Shown one piece after another: positions 22,447 through 30,979 of a DNA stretch of 45,641 nt (its first letter is position 1; the number at the start of each line of letters is the position of its first letter). Under the pieces are notes generated by a model. The model searched no databases. It was not told the origin of the DNA and was given only the letters and a program-made list of their open reading frames with translations. The stretch is from Candidatus Curtissbacteria bacterium (lineage in GTDB: Bacteria; Patescibacteriota; Microgenomatia; Curtissbacterales; GWA2-41-24). The stretch lies in the NCBI GenBank assembly GCA_024654445.1, contig JANLHP010000015.1, forward strand, positions 1-45,641, written 5' to 3'. The position numbers were made by a program, and so were the translations under genes.

Positions 22447-23349
22447 GTGCCGGCCAAAAAATCTCATTACGAACAACTGCGCAAGAAGTGGCTAAAGCGC
22501 CACGACGAAGCCAGAAAGAATCTTCACGAAAAACACAAAGAAGCGCTGGACTATGTTATCGATAAATTTCCAGCTAAGGACAAGCTCGCCTCTTCTGCCG
22601 TTGGTCTCTTAATGCTTTCCTCGGTTGTTCCAGCATCGACCGCGTTATTGCCCGTAACGGATGCAGAAAATACTCACGTGGTTGCAGCTCAAGGCTACAA
22701 CAAAAGTAAGCTTTTAGGTGAGCTTTCCCTGACAGTGCCAGAGGAGATGCGGGCTCTTACCCCAGAAGAAGAGGCAAAAATTGGTGAGGTGCTCTCACGT
22801 AACTTTAACGCAAAAGTTAGCGCTGATATAAATGGCTTAAGGTTGAACAGATCCTATGGATATATTGGCGCGGAGCAGCATTTAATGAGGTACCCTGGCG
22901 ACACAATGGCTACCCACCTGACTCCATCGGAAGCTAGCAATCATATGATTTATTCTTCCGGGATGGCTCCGGGTCGAGGGGCGTGGGGGTATTTCGCAAA
23001 GTCTAAAGCGGAAATGAATCAGACAGTAGTTGAGCGTGAACGGTGGTATATCGCGACACAAACTTTTCTGGCGCCGAATTATAAAGGGAGGCTTTCGGAG
23101 TATCGCGACTTTTTCAAATACAGGAAAATGCTTCTTGTGAACACAAAAACGGGTCAAACGGTCGTTTGTGATATTGGCGACGCGGGTCCTGCCGAGTGGA
23201 CGGGAAAGCACTTGGGTGGGTCGCCTGAAGTGATGTATCATTTAGGTTATGGCGGTGGTTCAAGGAAGGGGTCTGTCCTGTACTTTTTCATTGACGATCC
23301 GGAAGACCGGATTCCGCTTGGGCCTGTGGAGGAGTCACAGAAGATATGA
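22447..23349 (+). CDS. membrane-anchored protein with RlpA-like (double-psi barrel) C-terminus
   Basis: 300 aa from GTG 22447. The first 50 residues are highly charged (KKWLKRHDEARKNLHEKHKE), followed by a TM or signal-anchor helix (SAVGLLMLSSVVPASTALL). The C-terminal 60 residues read KTGQTVVCDIGDAGPAEWTG, then LGGSPEVMYHLG, resembling RlpA-type double-psi beta barrels with their D-x-GP motif. A cell-wall (glycan-binding or lytic) role is an inference. A start at 22390 is open but would lie before the promoter. Confidence 0.55.
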   Translation: MPAKKSHYEQLRKKWLKRHDEARKNLHEKHKEALDYVIDKFPAKDKLASSAVGLLMLSSVVPASTALLPVTDAENTHVVAAQGYNKSKLLGELSLTVPEEMRALTPEEEAKIGEVLSRNFNAKVSADINGLRLNRSYGYIGAEQHLMRYPGDTMATHLTPSEASNHMIYSSGMAPGRGAWGYFAKSKAEMNQTVVERERWYIATQTFLAPNYKGRLSEYRDFFKYRKMLLVNTKTGQTVVCDIGDAGPAEWTGKHLGGSPEVMYHLGYGGGSRKGSVLYFFIDDPEDRIPLGPVEESQKI

Positions 23350-23409
23350 AAATTTCAAATTTCTAATCAATTTATTAATTACTGAATTTTAAATTAAGAA
23401 TTAAAAGGT

Positions 23410-23736
23410 ATGAGAAAAAAATATTTTTACAGCCATCTTATTAATCTCGATACGTTAATTTCGGACCTTGATTCTCTTGATTTAAAAAGCGAGGAGAAAA
23501 AGGAGCTGCTGGATATTGCCCATATGCATGTTCACCAGACGATCATGGATAGTATTCTTTCGGAGCTTACCGATGTCGACAAGAAAAGATTCTTGGAGCT
23601 CGTTCTTCACGGAGAAGACGAAAAGGTTTGGGGACACTTAAACGAAAAGGTTGAGAAAATTGAAGAAAAAATAATTAGCGCAAGTGAACAGATAAAAGGT
23701 GAGCTTAAAGAGGACATTAAAAAGGTGAAGAGCTAG
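23410..23736 (+). CDS. helical protein, 108 aa (DUF5663-like)
   Basis: All-helical, acidic protein: SDLDSLDLKSEEKKELLDIA then HMHVHQTIMDSILSEL and VDKKRFLELVLHGEDEKVW; the last third is a likely coiled coil (EKVEKIEEKIISASEQIKGE). It resembles a small domain family common in candidate-phyla genomes, but I cannot confirm the name. No clear promoter box; it is 60 nt after the RlpA-like gene. Confidence 0.6.
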   Translation: MRKKYFYSHLINLDTLISDLDSLDLKSEEKKELLDIAHMHVHQTIMDSILSELTDVDKKRFLELVLHGEDEKVWGHLNEKVEKIEEKIISASEQIKGELKEDIKKVKS

Positions 23737-23817
23737 TAAAACTATTTTCCATTTAAAAATTTGCCATTTACCATTGATTTTTCAATTCAATATCTATAAA
23801 AATGATAAATCATTAAG

Positions 23818-24873
23818 ATGTCTCAAGAGCGACTAATTTACCTTGACATTCTTAAGGCGATCGCGATAATCGGCGTTATTTGGATCCACGTAATTAGCGG
23901 TGCTTTTAATTTCATTGACCCAAAATCGATAAGTTTTAAATTTTACCTGGTTTTAGATCAAATCTTTAGGTTTTCTGTTCCTCTTTTTGTCGCGCTTTCG
24001 GGTTACACGCTCGCCTTAAAGTACGAAGATTTTAAGGTAAACTTGAGGGAATTTTTTACGAGGCGGGTTATCAGGATTCTGCCTTGGTATTTATTTTGGG
24101 CGACCTTTTTTCTGCTTTACGTAAAATTAACCGAACCTGCTTATTCTTCACAGTACACGCTTTTTGAAAAGTATTTTTTGGGACGCGCGGATTACCATTT
24201 GTACTTTGTGCCAATGATTTTTCAACTTTATTTGCTTTTTCCGCTTCTATTGTTTTTGTTGCGCAGGGCGAAACTGGGGTTGCTTGTTGGCATGTTTCTG
24301 TTTGAGCTGGGGTTTTATTATTTTTTGACACAGGTTACCGAGGGCAGCGTTACTTCTGATCTGTTTAAGACGGACCAAAAGCAATATGTATTTTTCGGAA
24401 CGTGGGTTTTTTATTTTCTTTTGGGGATTTATCTGCGAATTAAGGGCAATACGCTTAGAGCTTTAAAATATATATCTGCAGTTTTTTTGGTCGCTTCATT
24501 TTCTTGGGTGCTTTTTGACAGTTTTAAAATTGTGAGTGAATCGGGCAATTTGCTGGCCGCGACAAGGTTTACAAGAATTCCGGTTCTTTTTTACGCCAGT
24601 TCGTTTATTGCCTTCTGCTTATTTTTTTCTCAATACTTGCTGCGCTTGCCTCAAAAAATTGTAGATATGCTTGTCGTTGCGGGTAAAAGGTCTTACGTAA
24701 TTTACCTTCTACATACTTTTGTTATCCGGTTGGCCTTTGAACATATTCCCTTTTCCGGAAACTTGAAAGTACTGGCAGTTGCGACTTTTACAATTGTCGT
24801 TTCTAACTTTTTGGCGCAAATTGCGATTTTTACTGCTTTGTATTTGACGAGGAAGGTAAAGCTTACTGGCTAA
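23818..24873 (+). CDS. acyltransferase family 3 membrane protein
   Basis: 351-aa polytopic protein of the acyltransferase_3 (OafA/WecH-type) family. The start RLIYLDILKAIAIIGVIWIH carries the conserved catalytic-type His in the first TM helix; about ten TM helices follow, with RVIRILPWYLFW and YVIYLLHTFVIR as further landmarks. It presumably O-acetylates a surface glycan or lipid. Its end overlaps the convergent 1050-aa gene by 11 nt. Confidence 0.9.
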   Translation: MSQERLIYLDILKAIAIIGVIWIHVISGAFNFIDPKSISFKFYLVLDQIFRFSVPLFVALSGYTLALKYEDFKVNLREFFTRRVIRILPWYLFWATFFLLYVKLTEPAYSSQYTLFEKYFLGRADYHLYFVPMIFQLYLLFPLLLFLLRRAKLGLLVGMFLFELGFYYFLTQVTEGSVTSDLFKTDQKQYVFFGTWVFYFLLGIYLRIKGNTLRALKYISAVFLVASFSWVLFDSFKIVSESGNLLAATRFTRIPVLFYASSFIAFCLFFSQYLLRLPQKIVDMLVVAGKRSYVIYLLHTFVIRLAFEHIPFSGNLKVLAVATFTIVVSNFLAQIAIFTALYLTRKVKLTG

Positions 24874-27800
24874 AGAGTCGAGATTGGGGAATTATTTGTT
24901 TTGCTTGAGATGGCGAACTCCAACGTAGTTGAGCAGTTGCCGCACCACCATTTTCGTAGAAATCCATTCTGATAGAATATCTTTGACCAGCAGTTAGGGT
25001 AATTGTCCCTGAAACTTCTGTTGCCGCTTGATCGACCCACCTGTTGATTATTTGTTGATTATTGACCCAGAGTCTTGTTCCGTCATCGGTTCTTGTATAG
25101 AACCTGTAAGTTTGCGTGAATTGAGGGACTATAAAACCGGTCCATCTGGTTGAGAAGGTCTGGTTGGCTATTGATGAATGAGGAGAACCGCTTCCCCAAG
25201 TAAAGTTAATAGTCGGATCAATTCTTGAAAAAGTGGTTCCCGTAAAATCCATGTTGTTGTAATAAATAGCGGAAAGTCCGTTGCCGGTGGTTGGTGGTGG
25301 GGGTGTCGTGTCGTTAAAAGTAGCGGTATAAGCCGCGTTTGTGGATGCAGTTATATTGTGACTCGCGGCGCCGCTGTCTGACCAGGAAGCAAAGGTATAA
25401 GTTCTGCCACCCATTGTTTGAGGAGAAGGGGCGCTAATGGAGTTATTCGATCCTTCTATTACTGTACGAGTAAATGGTGCTGCGGTCGTGCCGCTGTTGA
25501 ACCCAAGAGTCAAACCAGTAAGAGCAGTCTGCAGAGTAAGCGCTACTGTTTTTGGTTGGAGAGCAACGGATGCCGAACTTTCAAGTCCTTGGGAATCTTT
25601 TGCAGTCAGTTGTAGTTCAAGGTGTGATGGGTATTCGTGGTCCGGGGCGCTGAATGAACCACTGCTTGCGCCGCTAAAAGTTTGAATTGTATGGGTGTGA
25701 CAGTTAGAAGGACAGTGCTGCATAAGGAGGGTCCAGGTTAAGGCCGATGCCGGTAGATCTCCGTCCTCGGGATCTGTTGCCGATCCTGAAAAGCTAATGA
25801 CGTCTCCCACTTTCCAGGTATTTAAGGATGTCGGATTGTCGATTGTTGCAGTTGGTTGTTCGTTGGGCGGAGGAGGAGGTGTAGGTGTGGGTGTAGGAGT
25901 TGGCGCGGCGGTTCCATCATTCATCGTGTTTACTATTTCCGCGTCGGTCAATTTTCTGTTGTAGATTCTAACCTCGTCGATTAGACCATTGAAATATTGA
26001 TGGCCGCACCAGGTGTCAGGACATGTATCTCCGATTGTGAATCTTGGAAAAGGATTTGGAACTGCGTGATTTGTGGATGGCTGGGTTTTAACAAGATTAC
26101 CGTCGAGATAGATATACCTGTTTGTTCCATCGTAAGATGCTGCAACGTGATGCCAAGAGCCGTTTGTGAGGCTTGGGGCGCACAATTTTGCTTCGTTGGA
26201 CCATGTCCACCAGTAATTAGAAATTATGTGGACCGTACTTGGACATGTGGAATCATTTCCAATTTTAAGCGCGGTTACCTGATTGGTTGTGTAATTACCC
26301 CAGCCGATAATGCCGTTGACTCCAATGGCGTTTGGGTTTACCCAGGCACTAATAGTGTAATTGGAGTTGCCTGTTGGTATGTTTGCCGCGCTGGAAACGG
26401 TGACGTTATTGCTGGTTCCATTAAAGCTAAGTCCTCCTCCTACTTTTCCCGTAGTCCAGGTCGCGCCGTTTACAGTGCCGAGGTTACCGCTGCCGGCTGT
26501 GTTTACGGTTGTGGTGCCCGAACCTTCAGAAAACGGCCAGTAAGCAACAAGACCATCGGTTGGTGCAGTACCGCCTGAGGGTGGTGGTGGAGGCGGAGGA
26601 GTATTGCCAACATATTTTACTCTTCTAATCTGCCCGTCAAAATTAACATAGAAAAGCTCCCCTTGGGGAGATATTTGCAGATCAACCGGCCTGGCTGCTT
26701 GTTCGACAAAGGGTTCAATGTTTTGAGGGCTTGGTAAACCGTTTGTTCCTTTCAACATAGCCCAAATGCAGTTTCGGGAAAAGTCGGCAAAAAACAGCGA
26801 GCCGTCATATTTGTCGGGGTACGCGCTACCTTCGTAAAATTCGAAGGCGACTCCCGCTAAAGAGGAGCTTCCTATGGTACATGTTTCTGTGGGTACGACT
26901 TTGTTGTTGTGGTTGTAAGTGAATACAGGTGGTGTGACAGCATTTGCTGAATATAAATTCTCACAAATATTTAAATTCAATGCATCGTAACCGGGCTGAC
27001 GACCGTTGCCTTCATAACATGGCCAACCGAAGTTTTCGACGGTTGCGTCTGTCGGATTTGCTACCCTGTTTATCTCCTCCCATGTTTCCCAACCTACATC
27101 TCCCAACCATATTTCGTTCGTACCGGGACGCATGACTATTCTAAAAGGGTTCCTTAAACCATAAGAGATTATTCTTTTGGCTTTTGGATCAGGGTTATTG
27201 AAGAGAGGATTATCGGGTAATGCTTCGCCTGTGTCCGGATTAATACGGATGATTGATCCATCGAGACTTGTAGGATCGCCGTTGGTCCTTAAGTCTTGAC
27301 TTCTTAGAGCTCCACCTTCTGCGGTAGGCGGTGTGAGTGCTGTACCTGCTACGCCTGGTGGGTCACCACAAGGATTAACAGGGTTTCCGTCCTGACCATA
27401 ATCAGCAAAAGTAAAACTCGCGCCATCGCCTCCACTTGCGTAAAGCGCGCCGTCGGCTCCGAATGCTAAGGAACCAAGGGAATGACTTGGATACTGCTGG
27501 CACCAGTCTTCAACGAGAACTTGCTCTGTGCCTGTCATAGTGTTGCCGTTTGCTTGGAGTCTCGAAAGACGGCCGCTGACGACACAGCCATCTGTGGTGG
27601 CGCCCGGAGGTGTGGGACAGGCATCGCCCCATGTGGGTGGGGTTCCGCCAATAGGGGCGTCGTATGCGTAAAGTACGTAAATATATGGTTTGGTGGGGAA
27701 ATTTGGATCCAGCACCATTGACATTAGGCCTCTGTCCCAAAAATTGTGAACATTAGCGCTGAGATCCGCGAAAACTGCGGGGGTTGTGTCGGTTAAGTTG

Positions 27801-28015
27801 TCGAAGACTTTAATTATGCCGCTTTTTTCCGCGACAAATATTCGACCGTCCGGGGAAAAGCGGAGTGTCATAGGGTTTGTGAGACCGCTAAAGACTACCT
27901 CATCTTCAAAGTTTACCTGTGTTGCTGCTTGGACGTTTTTGTCAGACTGCTTATAAAAGATGAAAGTAAAAAGGATCAGGAGGAGGATTGGTAAAATGAA
28001 TTTGAGTTTTGCCAC
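24863..28015 (-). CDS. secreted sugar-dehydrogenase (GSDH) / LamG / PA14 multidomain protein
   Basis: 1050-aa secreted protein, the largest here. A signal peptide covers about 1-31. A glucose/sorbosone-dehydrogenase-type six-blade propeller spans about 38-465 (LRFSPDGRIFVAEKSG, then GSLAFGADGALYASGGDG and ISYGLRNPFRIV). A Pro-rich linker is followed by a LamG-type lectin fold at about 485-700 (LVAYWPFSEGSG, then NGLIDEVRIYNRKLTDAEI). A PTP-repeat linker, an Ig/PKD-like domain, an InlB-type repeat and a PA14 domain (about 905-1045, LSAIYYNNMDFTG) complete it. It may bind or oxidise extracellular glycans; PQQ use is uncertain. GTG start. Confidence 0.88.
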   Translation of the reverse strand: MAKLKFILPILLLILFTFIFYKQSDKNVQAATQVNFEDEVVFSGLTNPMTLRFSPDGRIFVAEKSGIIKVFDNLTDTTPAVFADLSANVHNFWDRGLMSMVLDPNFPTKPYIYVLYAYDAPIGGTPPTWGDACPTPPGATTDGCVVSGRLSRLQANGNTMTGTEQVLVEDWCQQYPSHSLGSLAFGADGALYASGGDGASFTFADYGQDGNPVNPCGDPPGVAGTALTPPTAEGGALRSQDLRTNGDPTSLDGSIIRINPDTGEALPDNPLFNNPDPKAKRIISYGLRNPFRIVMRPGTNEIWLGDVGWETWEEINRVANPTDATVENFGWPCYEGNGRQPGYDALNLNICENLYSANAVTPPVFTYNHNNKVVPTETCTIGSSSLAGVAFEFYEGSAYPDKYDGSLFFADFSRNCIWAMLKGTNGLPSPQNIEPFVEQAARPVDLQISPQGELFYVNFDGQIRRVKYVGNTPPPPPPPSGGTAPTDGLVAYWPFSEGSGTTTVNTAGSGNLGTVNGATWTTGKVGGGLSFNGTSNNVTVSSAANIPTGNSNYTISAWVNPNAIGVNGIIGWGNYTTNQVTALKIGNDSTCPSTVHIISNYWWTWSNEAKLCAPSLTNGSWHHVAASYDGTNRYIYLDGNLVKTQPSTNHAVPNPFPRFTIGDTCPDTWCGHQYFNGLIDEVRIYNRKLTDAEIVNTMNDGTAAPTPTPTPTPPPPPNEQPTATIDNPTSLNTWKVGDVISFSGSATDPEDGDLPASALTWTLLMQHCPSNCHTHTIQTFSGASSGSFSAPDHEYPSHLELQLTAKDSQGLESSASVALQPKTVALTLQTALTGLTLGFNSGTTAAPFTRTVIEGSNNSISAPSPQTMGGRTYTFASWSDSGAASHNITASTNAAYTATFNDTTPPPPTTGNGLSAIYYNNMDFTGTTFSRIDPTINFTWGSGSPHSSIANQTFSTRWTGFIVPQFTQTYRFYTRTDDGTRLWVNNQQIINRWVDQAATEVSGTITLTAGQRYSIRMDFYENGGAATAQLRWSSPSQAKQIIPQSRLFSQ

Positions 28016-28118
28016 CTATTTAAAAACTGACTCCAAAAGATGAAGTTAGATATACTATAGCGGATTATAGATTACTTTTATTGTTTGTCAACGAACAAGT
28101 ACGTTTTTACTGTCGTGC

Positions 28119-28124
28119 TAAACT
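28119..28124 (+). promoter_or_regulatory. -10 box (TAAACT), leaderless type
   Basis: TAAACT, 6 nt before the ATG at 28131. Confidence 0.45.
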
Positions 28125-28130
28125 AAGTTT

Positions 28131-28703
28131 ATGACTGGAAGAACGCATGATTTAGCGGCGTTTACCGCTTTGTCTCTCGTCATTTTAAATACTCCCCTAC
28201 CTCCAATTTCTCTGGCAACCGGATTATGTGCGCTAGGGGCTAATTTTATAGGTGGGCTTGCGCCGGACCTGGATCAGCCGACCGCTGATTTATGGAGAAG
28301 ACTGCCAGCCGGGTCTGTTATTGGCAGATTAGTTTCGCCAATTATGGGAAGCCACAGATTTATTTCACATTCAATATTAGGAGTTGTCCTGTTTGGATTT
28401 GTCTTGAATGCTCTTCTGAAATGGATGGGAACTTTTGTGCTCGTTGATATGGGGCTAGTTTGGAGCGCTTTTATGATAGGTTTTGTGTCGCATTTAATTA
28501 TGGACACGCTGACGAGGGATGGTGTGCCTTGGTTCTTTCCCATTCCTGTAAGACTAGGATTCCCGCCGATTAGCGCGCTTCGAATGAAGACGGGTGGCTA
28601 TTTGGAAAAATACGTCGTGTTTCCGGGGCTTCTAATATTTAATGGCTACTGGTTTTCGCACCACTACCACTTTTATGTGGAGTTCTTGAGGAGATTCTTC
28701 TAG
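28131..28703 (+). CDS. YdjM-like membrane-bound metal-dependent hydrolase
   Basis: 190-aa membrane protein of the YdjM/DUF457 family. His- and Asp-rich metal-type motifs include TGRTHDLAA at the start, GLAPDLDQP, GSHRFISHS and HLIMDTLTRDGVPWFFPIP (His, Asp). Three to four TM helices. Relatives are LexA-regulated in some bacteria, but no such box is seen here. The substrate is unknown. Confidence 0.85.
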   Translation: MTGRTHDLAAFTALSLVILNTPLPPISLATGLCALGANFIGGLAPDLDQPTADLWRRLPAGSVIGRLVSPIMGSHRFISHSILGVVLFGFVLNALLKWMGTFVLVDMGLVWSAFMIGFVSHLIMDTLTRDGVPWFFPIPVRLGFPPISALRMKTGGYLEKYVVFPGLLIFNGYWFSHHYHFYVEFLRRFF

Positions 28704-28973
28704 TTTACAAATAACTTTACAATTAAGTTGACAAAGGTCTCGTAGGCGCGTGAGATCTTGTGATTTAAGGTGGCATCCTTGAGTCCCCGAAAGGTGCCCT
28801 ACCTTAAATTCTAGGATGTTCAAGGATTGGGACCTTAAAGAAGGATCTCACCTTGAACTTTACCTATACAAATTAACTTTGTCGTTGCGGCAAGGTGCCA
28901 CCTTGATTCCGTAGTCCGCAAGGTATTTGAGGTTTACAATTAACTTTACAATTATATTGACAATTGGCCTCTA
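28703..28973. repeat. 42-bp imperfect direct repeats flanking a structured insert
   Basis: Copies at 28703-28744 and 28932-28973 share about four-fifths of positions (both begin GTTTACAA-TAACTTTACAAT and contain TTGACA). A third partial copy (TACAAATTAACTTT) is near 28866-28879. The second copy supplies the -35 element of the fic promoter; the first has TTGACA but only a poor -10. This suggests duplication or an insertion that copied the promoter. Confidence 0.6.
28750..28921. other. switch-like structured region upstream of fic
   Basis: Three nested helices pair GTGAGATC (28750-28757) with GATCTCAC (28844-28851), TTTAAGGT (28764-28771) with ACCTTAAA (28832-28839), and ATCCTTGA (28775-28782) with TCAAGGAT (28820-28827). 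TTTAAGGT can instead pair with ACCTTAAA at 28801-28808, and ATCCT with AGGAT at 28813-28817, so two exclusive folds exist. A second hairpin (TTGCGG/CCGCAA, 28885-28890/28916-28921) encloses the palindrome CAAGGTG-C-CACCTTG. No standard riboswitch was recognised. Confidence 0.5.
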
Positions 28974-28985
28974 TGTTAGTATAAT
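28959..28985 (+). promoter_or_regulatory. consensus sigma-70-type promoter of fic
   Basis: TTGACA (28959-28964), a 17-bp spacer and TATAAT (28980-28985): both hexamers are perfect. The ATG at 28993 follows the -10 box by 7 nt, so the mRNA is probably leaderless and excludes the structured region upstream. Confidence 0.8.
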
Positions 28986-28992
28986 ATTAGTT

Positions 28993-30057
28993 ATGTTTCA
29001 ACCTAAATTTAGCTACACTCCAAAAATGATAAATACTCTCGCTTCTATCGAGAGGCTTTACGGTCGGCTTCTTGGAGAAAAGCTCGTGCCCTCTTTGGCG
29101 TTGAAGCTTTCTCAGGAAAATCAGATTCTTGCGACTCACCATTCAACGAGTATTGAGGGTAATCCCCTAACGCCTCGTGATGTGACGAACATCATCCTTG
29201 GTGATCAGATTCCGACTACAAAATCGGAAACGGAAGTTAAAAATTACTTTGCGACTTTAAATAAATCGTTCGTGCTTGCCAAGAAGCGGGTTCCCATAAC
29301 AATTGATTTAACAGAAGATCTGCACGCGGAACTAATGCGGGGCTTAATAAGAGACGGAGCGGGAAAGTTTCGAGACGGCCCTGTTTTTGTCGGTCATAAA
29401 ACCAAAGTTGAAATTGTTGTTAAACACAATCCGCCTTTTCACTCGGCCGCGGAGATTAAAGGCGCATTAGACGAAGTTTACGACTGGACAAATGAAGAAG
29501 ACGATTTACATCCTCTTATCAAGGCCGGCGTTATGCATCATGAATTTGCCTATATCCACCCGTTTTTTGACGGTAACGGGAGGCTGGCGAGGATTTTGAC
29601 TGCTTACTTTCTGCTTTTGAAGCAATATGAGGTCGTACGGTTTTTTATTCTGGACGATTATTACGACATTGACAGGCAGCAATATTCGGACACGTTGCAT
29701 ACGGCAGACAGTGGAGACAAAACAAAGTGGCTGGAATATTTTCTGGAAGGAATTGGCTATTCTTTGCAGGCTGCTTTAGCGCGAATTGAAGGCTTTAGAC
29801 GAGATTCGGTCGATGAAGTTGCGGGAGAAAAGAGGGTTTTGGTTAGCGCGCGGGAAGAAGACGTTTTGCAAATTATTATCGACAAGAAAGCAGTTAGAAC
29901 TTCCGACATTCAAGAGGTGCTGGATGTAACAAGACAGCAGGCTCACGCGCTTCTGGCATCTTTGGTCAAAAAGGGTTTGCTTAAAAAGTTTGGAAAGACC
30001 AAAACGAGTTACTACAAACTAATTTCTCCCAAAAAGCAGGAGGAGACCAGTCTTTGA
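28993..30057 (+). CDS. Fic family protein with N-terminal autoinhibitory motif
   Basis: 354 aa from the ATG 7 nt after a consensus -10 box; an upstream start at 28927 would precede the promoter. The core motif HPFFDGNGRLAR is a complete AMP-transferase (Fic) active site. STSIEGNP near residue 50 fits the inhibitory helix (S/T)xxxE(G/N) placed N-terminal, as in class II Fic proteins. The C-terminal ~80 residues form a winged helix (TSDIQEVLDVTRQQAHALLA). It may AMPylate a target protein and act as its own or a local regulator; targets are unknown. Confidence 0.92.
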   Translation: MFQPKFSYTPKMINTLASIERLYGRLLGEKLVPSLALKLSQENQILATHHSTSIEGNPLTPRDVTNIILGDQIPTTKSETEVKNYFATLNKSFVLAKKRVPITIDLTEDLHAELMRGLIRDGAGKFRDGPVFVGHKTKVEIVVKHNPPFHSAAEIKGALDEVYDWTNEEDDLHPLIKAGVMHHEFAYIHPFFDGNGRLARILTAYFLLLKQYEVVRFFILDDYYDIDRQQYSDTLHTADSGDKTKWLEYFLEGIGYSLQAALARIEGFRRDSVDEVAGEKRVLVSAREEDVLQIIIDKKAVRTSDIQEVLDVTRQQAHALLASLVKKGLLKKFGKTKTSYYKLISPKKQEETSL

Positions 30058-30063
30058 TATACT
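30058..30063 (+). promoter_or_regulatory. -10 box (TATACT), leaderless type
   Basis: TATACT overlapping the end of fic, 7 nt before the ATG at 30071; it favours that ATG over the GTG at 30068. Confidence 0.5.
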
Positions 30064-30070
30064 TTTCGTG

Positions 30071-30979
30071 ATGCTTAAACGTTTTTCTGTGGCACTTTTG
30101 GGAGTCTTGCTCTTTGTGATTTTTTCGCAATCAGCTTTAGCGCAAGCTCCAAGACGCGGAGTCGTCTCACCTACTCCCTCACCGACACCTAGTCCGCCTG
30201 TGACAATGGCTGCAACACCCTCCGCAACCGTTAAAGAAGACATAACTCAACCAGAGGAAGAGGTCGCAAGAGAAGAATTCATCAGGCTTTTTTCAAGGCG
30301 CGAAATAACCAACCTTAATTTTTTTAATGCCGGAGGCTATATCGTTCAGAGCGCAGTTCGATCGGGAGTTCCCGCGAACACGATTATTTTGATTTTGCTT
30401 TTGCCATTTTTGGCAACATTATTCGCGTTTGTCAGGCACGTCGTAGGTTTGCCCAGTTTGGAGATGTTTGTGCCAATCGCGCTTTCAGTGACCCTAGTTT
30501 CGACCGGGTTTACGGCAGGTGCAGTGTTGCTACTTGCGATTTTGTTTGGTTCGACTATTGCCAGGGTGATTCTAAAAAGGGTAAGAATCATGCAGTTTCC
30601 CAAAATGGCGCTTTCGATTCTGGTCGTTGCCGTTTCTGTTTTTGCAGCTTTGACGATCAGCGCCGAGTTGGGAATGCTTTCTGTTAAGCAAATTTCGATT
30701 TTCCCGATTCTTATTCTAATTCTTATTGGCGAAAAAGTTGTTTCGCTGCAGTTAACAAGGAGCTTCAGAGAAACATTTTTGGTTACAACCGTGACGTTAT
30801 TTTTAGGACTTGTTGGATTCGCGCTTCTCTCGTGGCATGTTGCGAGGCAAGCTGTAATTTTGTATCCGGAAGTAGTTCTGTTGTTGATTCCACTCAACGT
30901 GATGATTGGAAGATACTTTGGACTGAGGCTGACTGAATTTTTACGCTTCTATACTCTTTATCGACATGCCCGTAAGTAA
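30071..30979 (+). CDS. 7TM membrane protein (7TM_transglut type, without transglutaminase domain)
   Basis: 302 aa. A signal peptide (to about 26, SALAQA) is followed by a Thr/Pro linker (SPTPSPTPSPP) and about seven TM helices from residue 95. The membrane part, with VGLPSLEMFVPIALSVTLVS, resembles the 7TM domain usually fused to an inactive transglutaminase. Here only a short soluble region of about 70 residues precedes it, so that domain is absent. It is coupled to the ATP-grasp/protease gene (14-nt overlap), the partnership known for this family. Confidence 0.75.
   Translation: MLKRFSVALLGVLLFVIFSQSALAQAPRRGVVSPTPSPTPSPPVTMAATPSATVKEDITQPEEEVAREEFIRLFSRREITNLNFFNAGGYIVQSAVRSGVPANTIILILLLPFLATLFAFVRHVVGLPSLEMFVPIALSVTLVSTGFTAGAVLLLAILFGSTIARVILKRVRIMQFPKMALSILVVAVSVFAALTISAELGMLSVKQISIFPILILILIGEKVVSLQLTRSFRETFLVTTVTLFLGLVGFALLSWHVARQAVILYPEVVLLLIPLNVMIGRYFGLRLTEFLRFYTLYRHARK

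Noticed and set aside
28750-28921. T-box riboswitch, because of AAGGTGGCA and GGTGCC-like motifs
   Set aside because: No specifier stem-loop or full T-box sequence is recognisable, and the following gene (fic) is not an amino-acid gene and has its own leaderless promoter.
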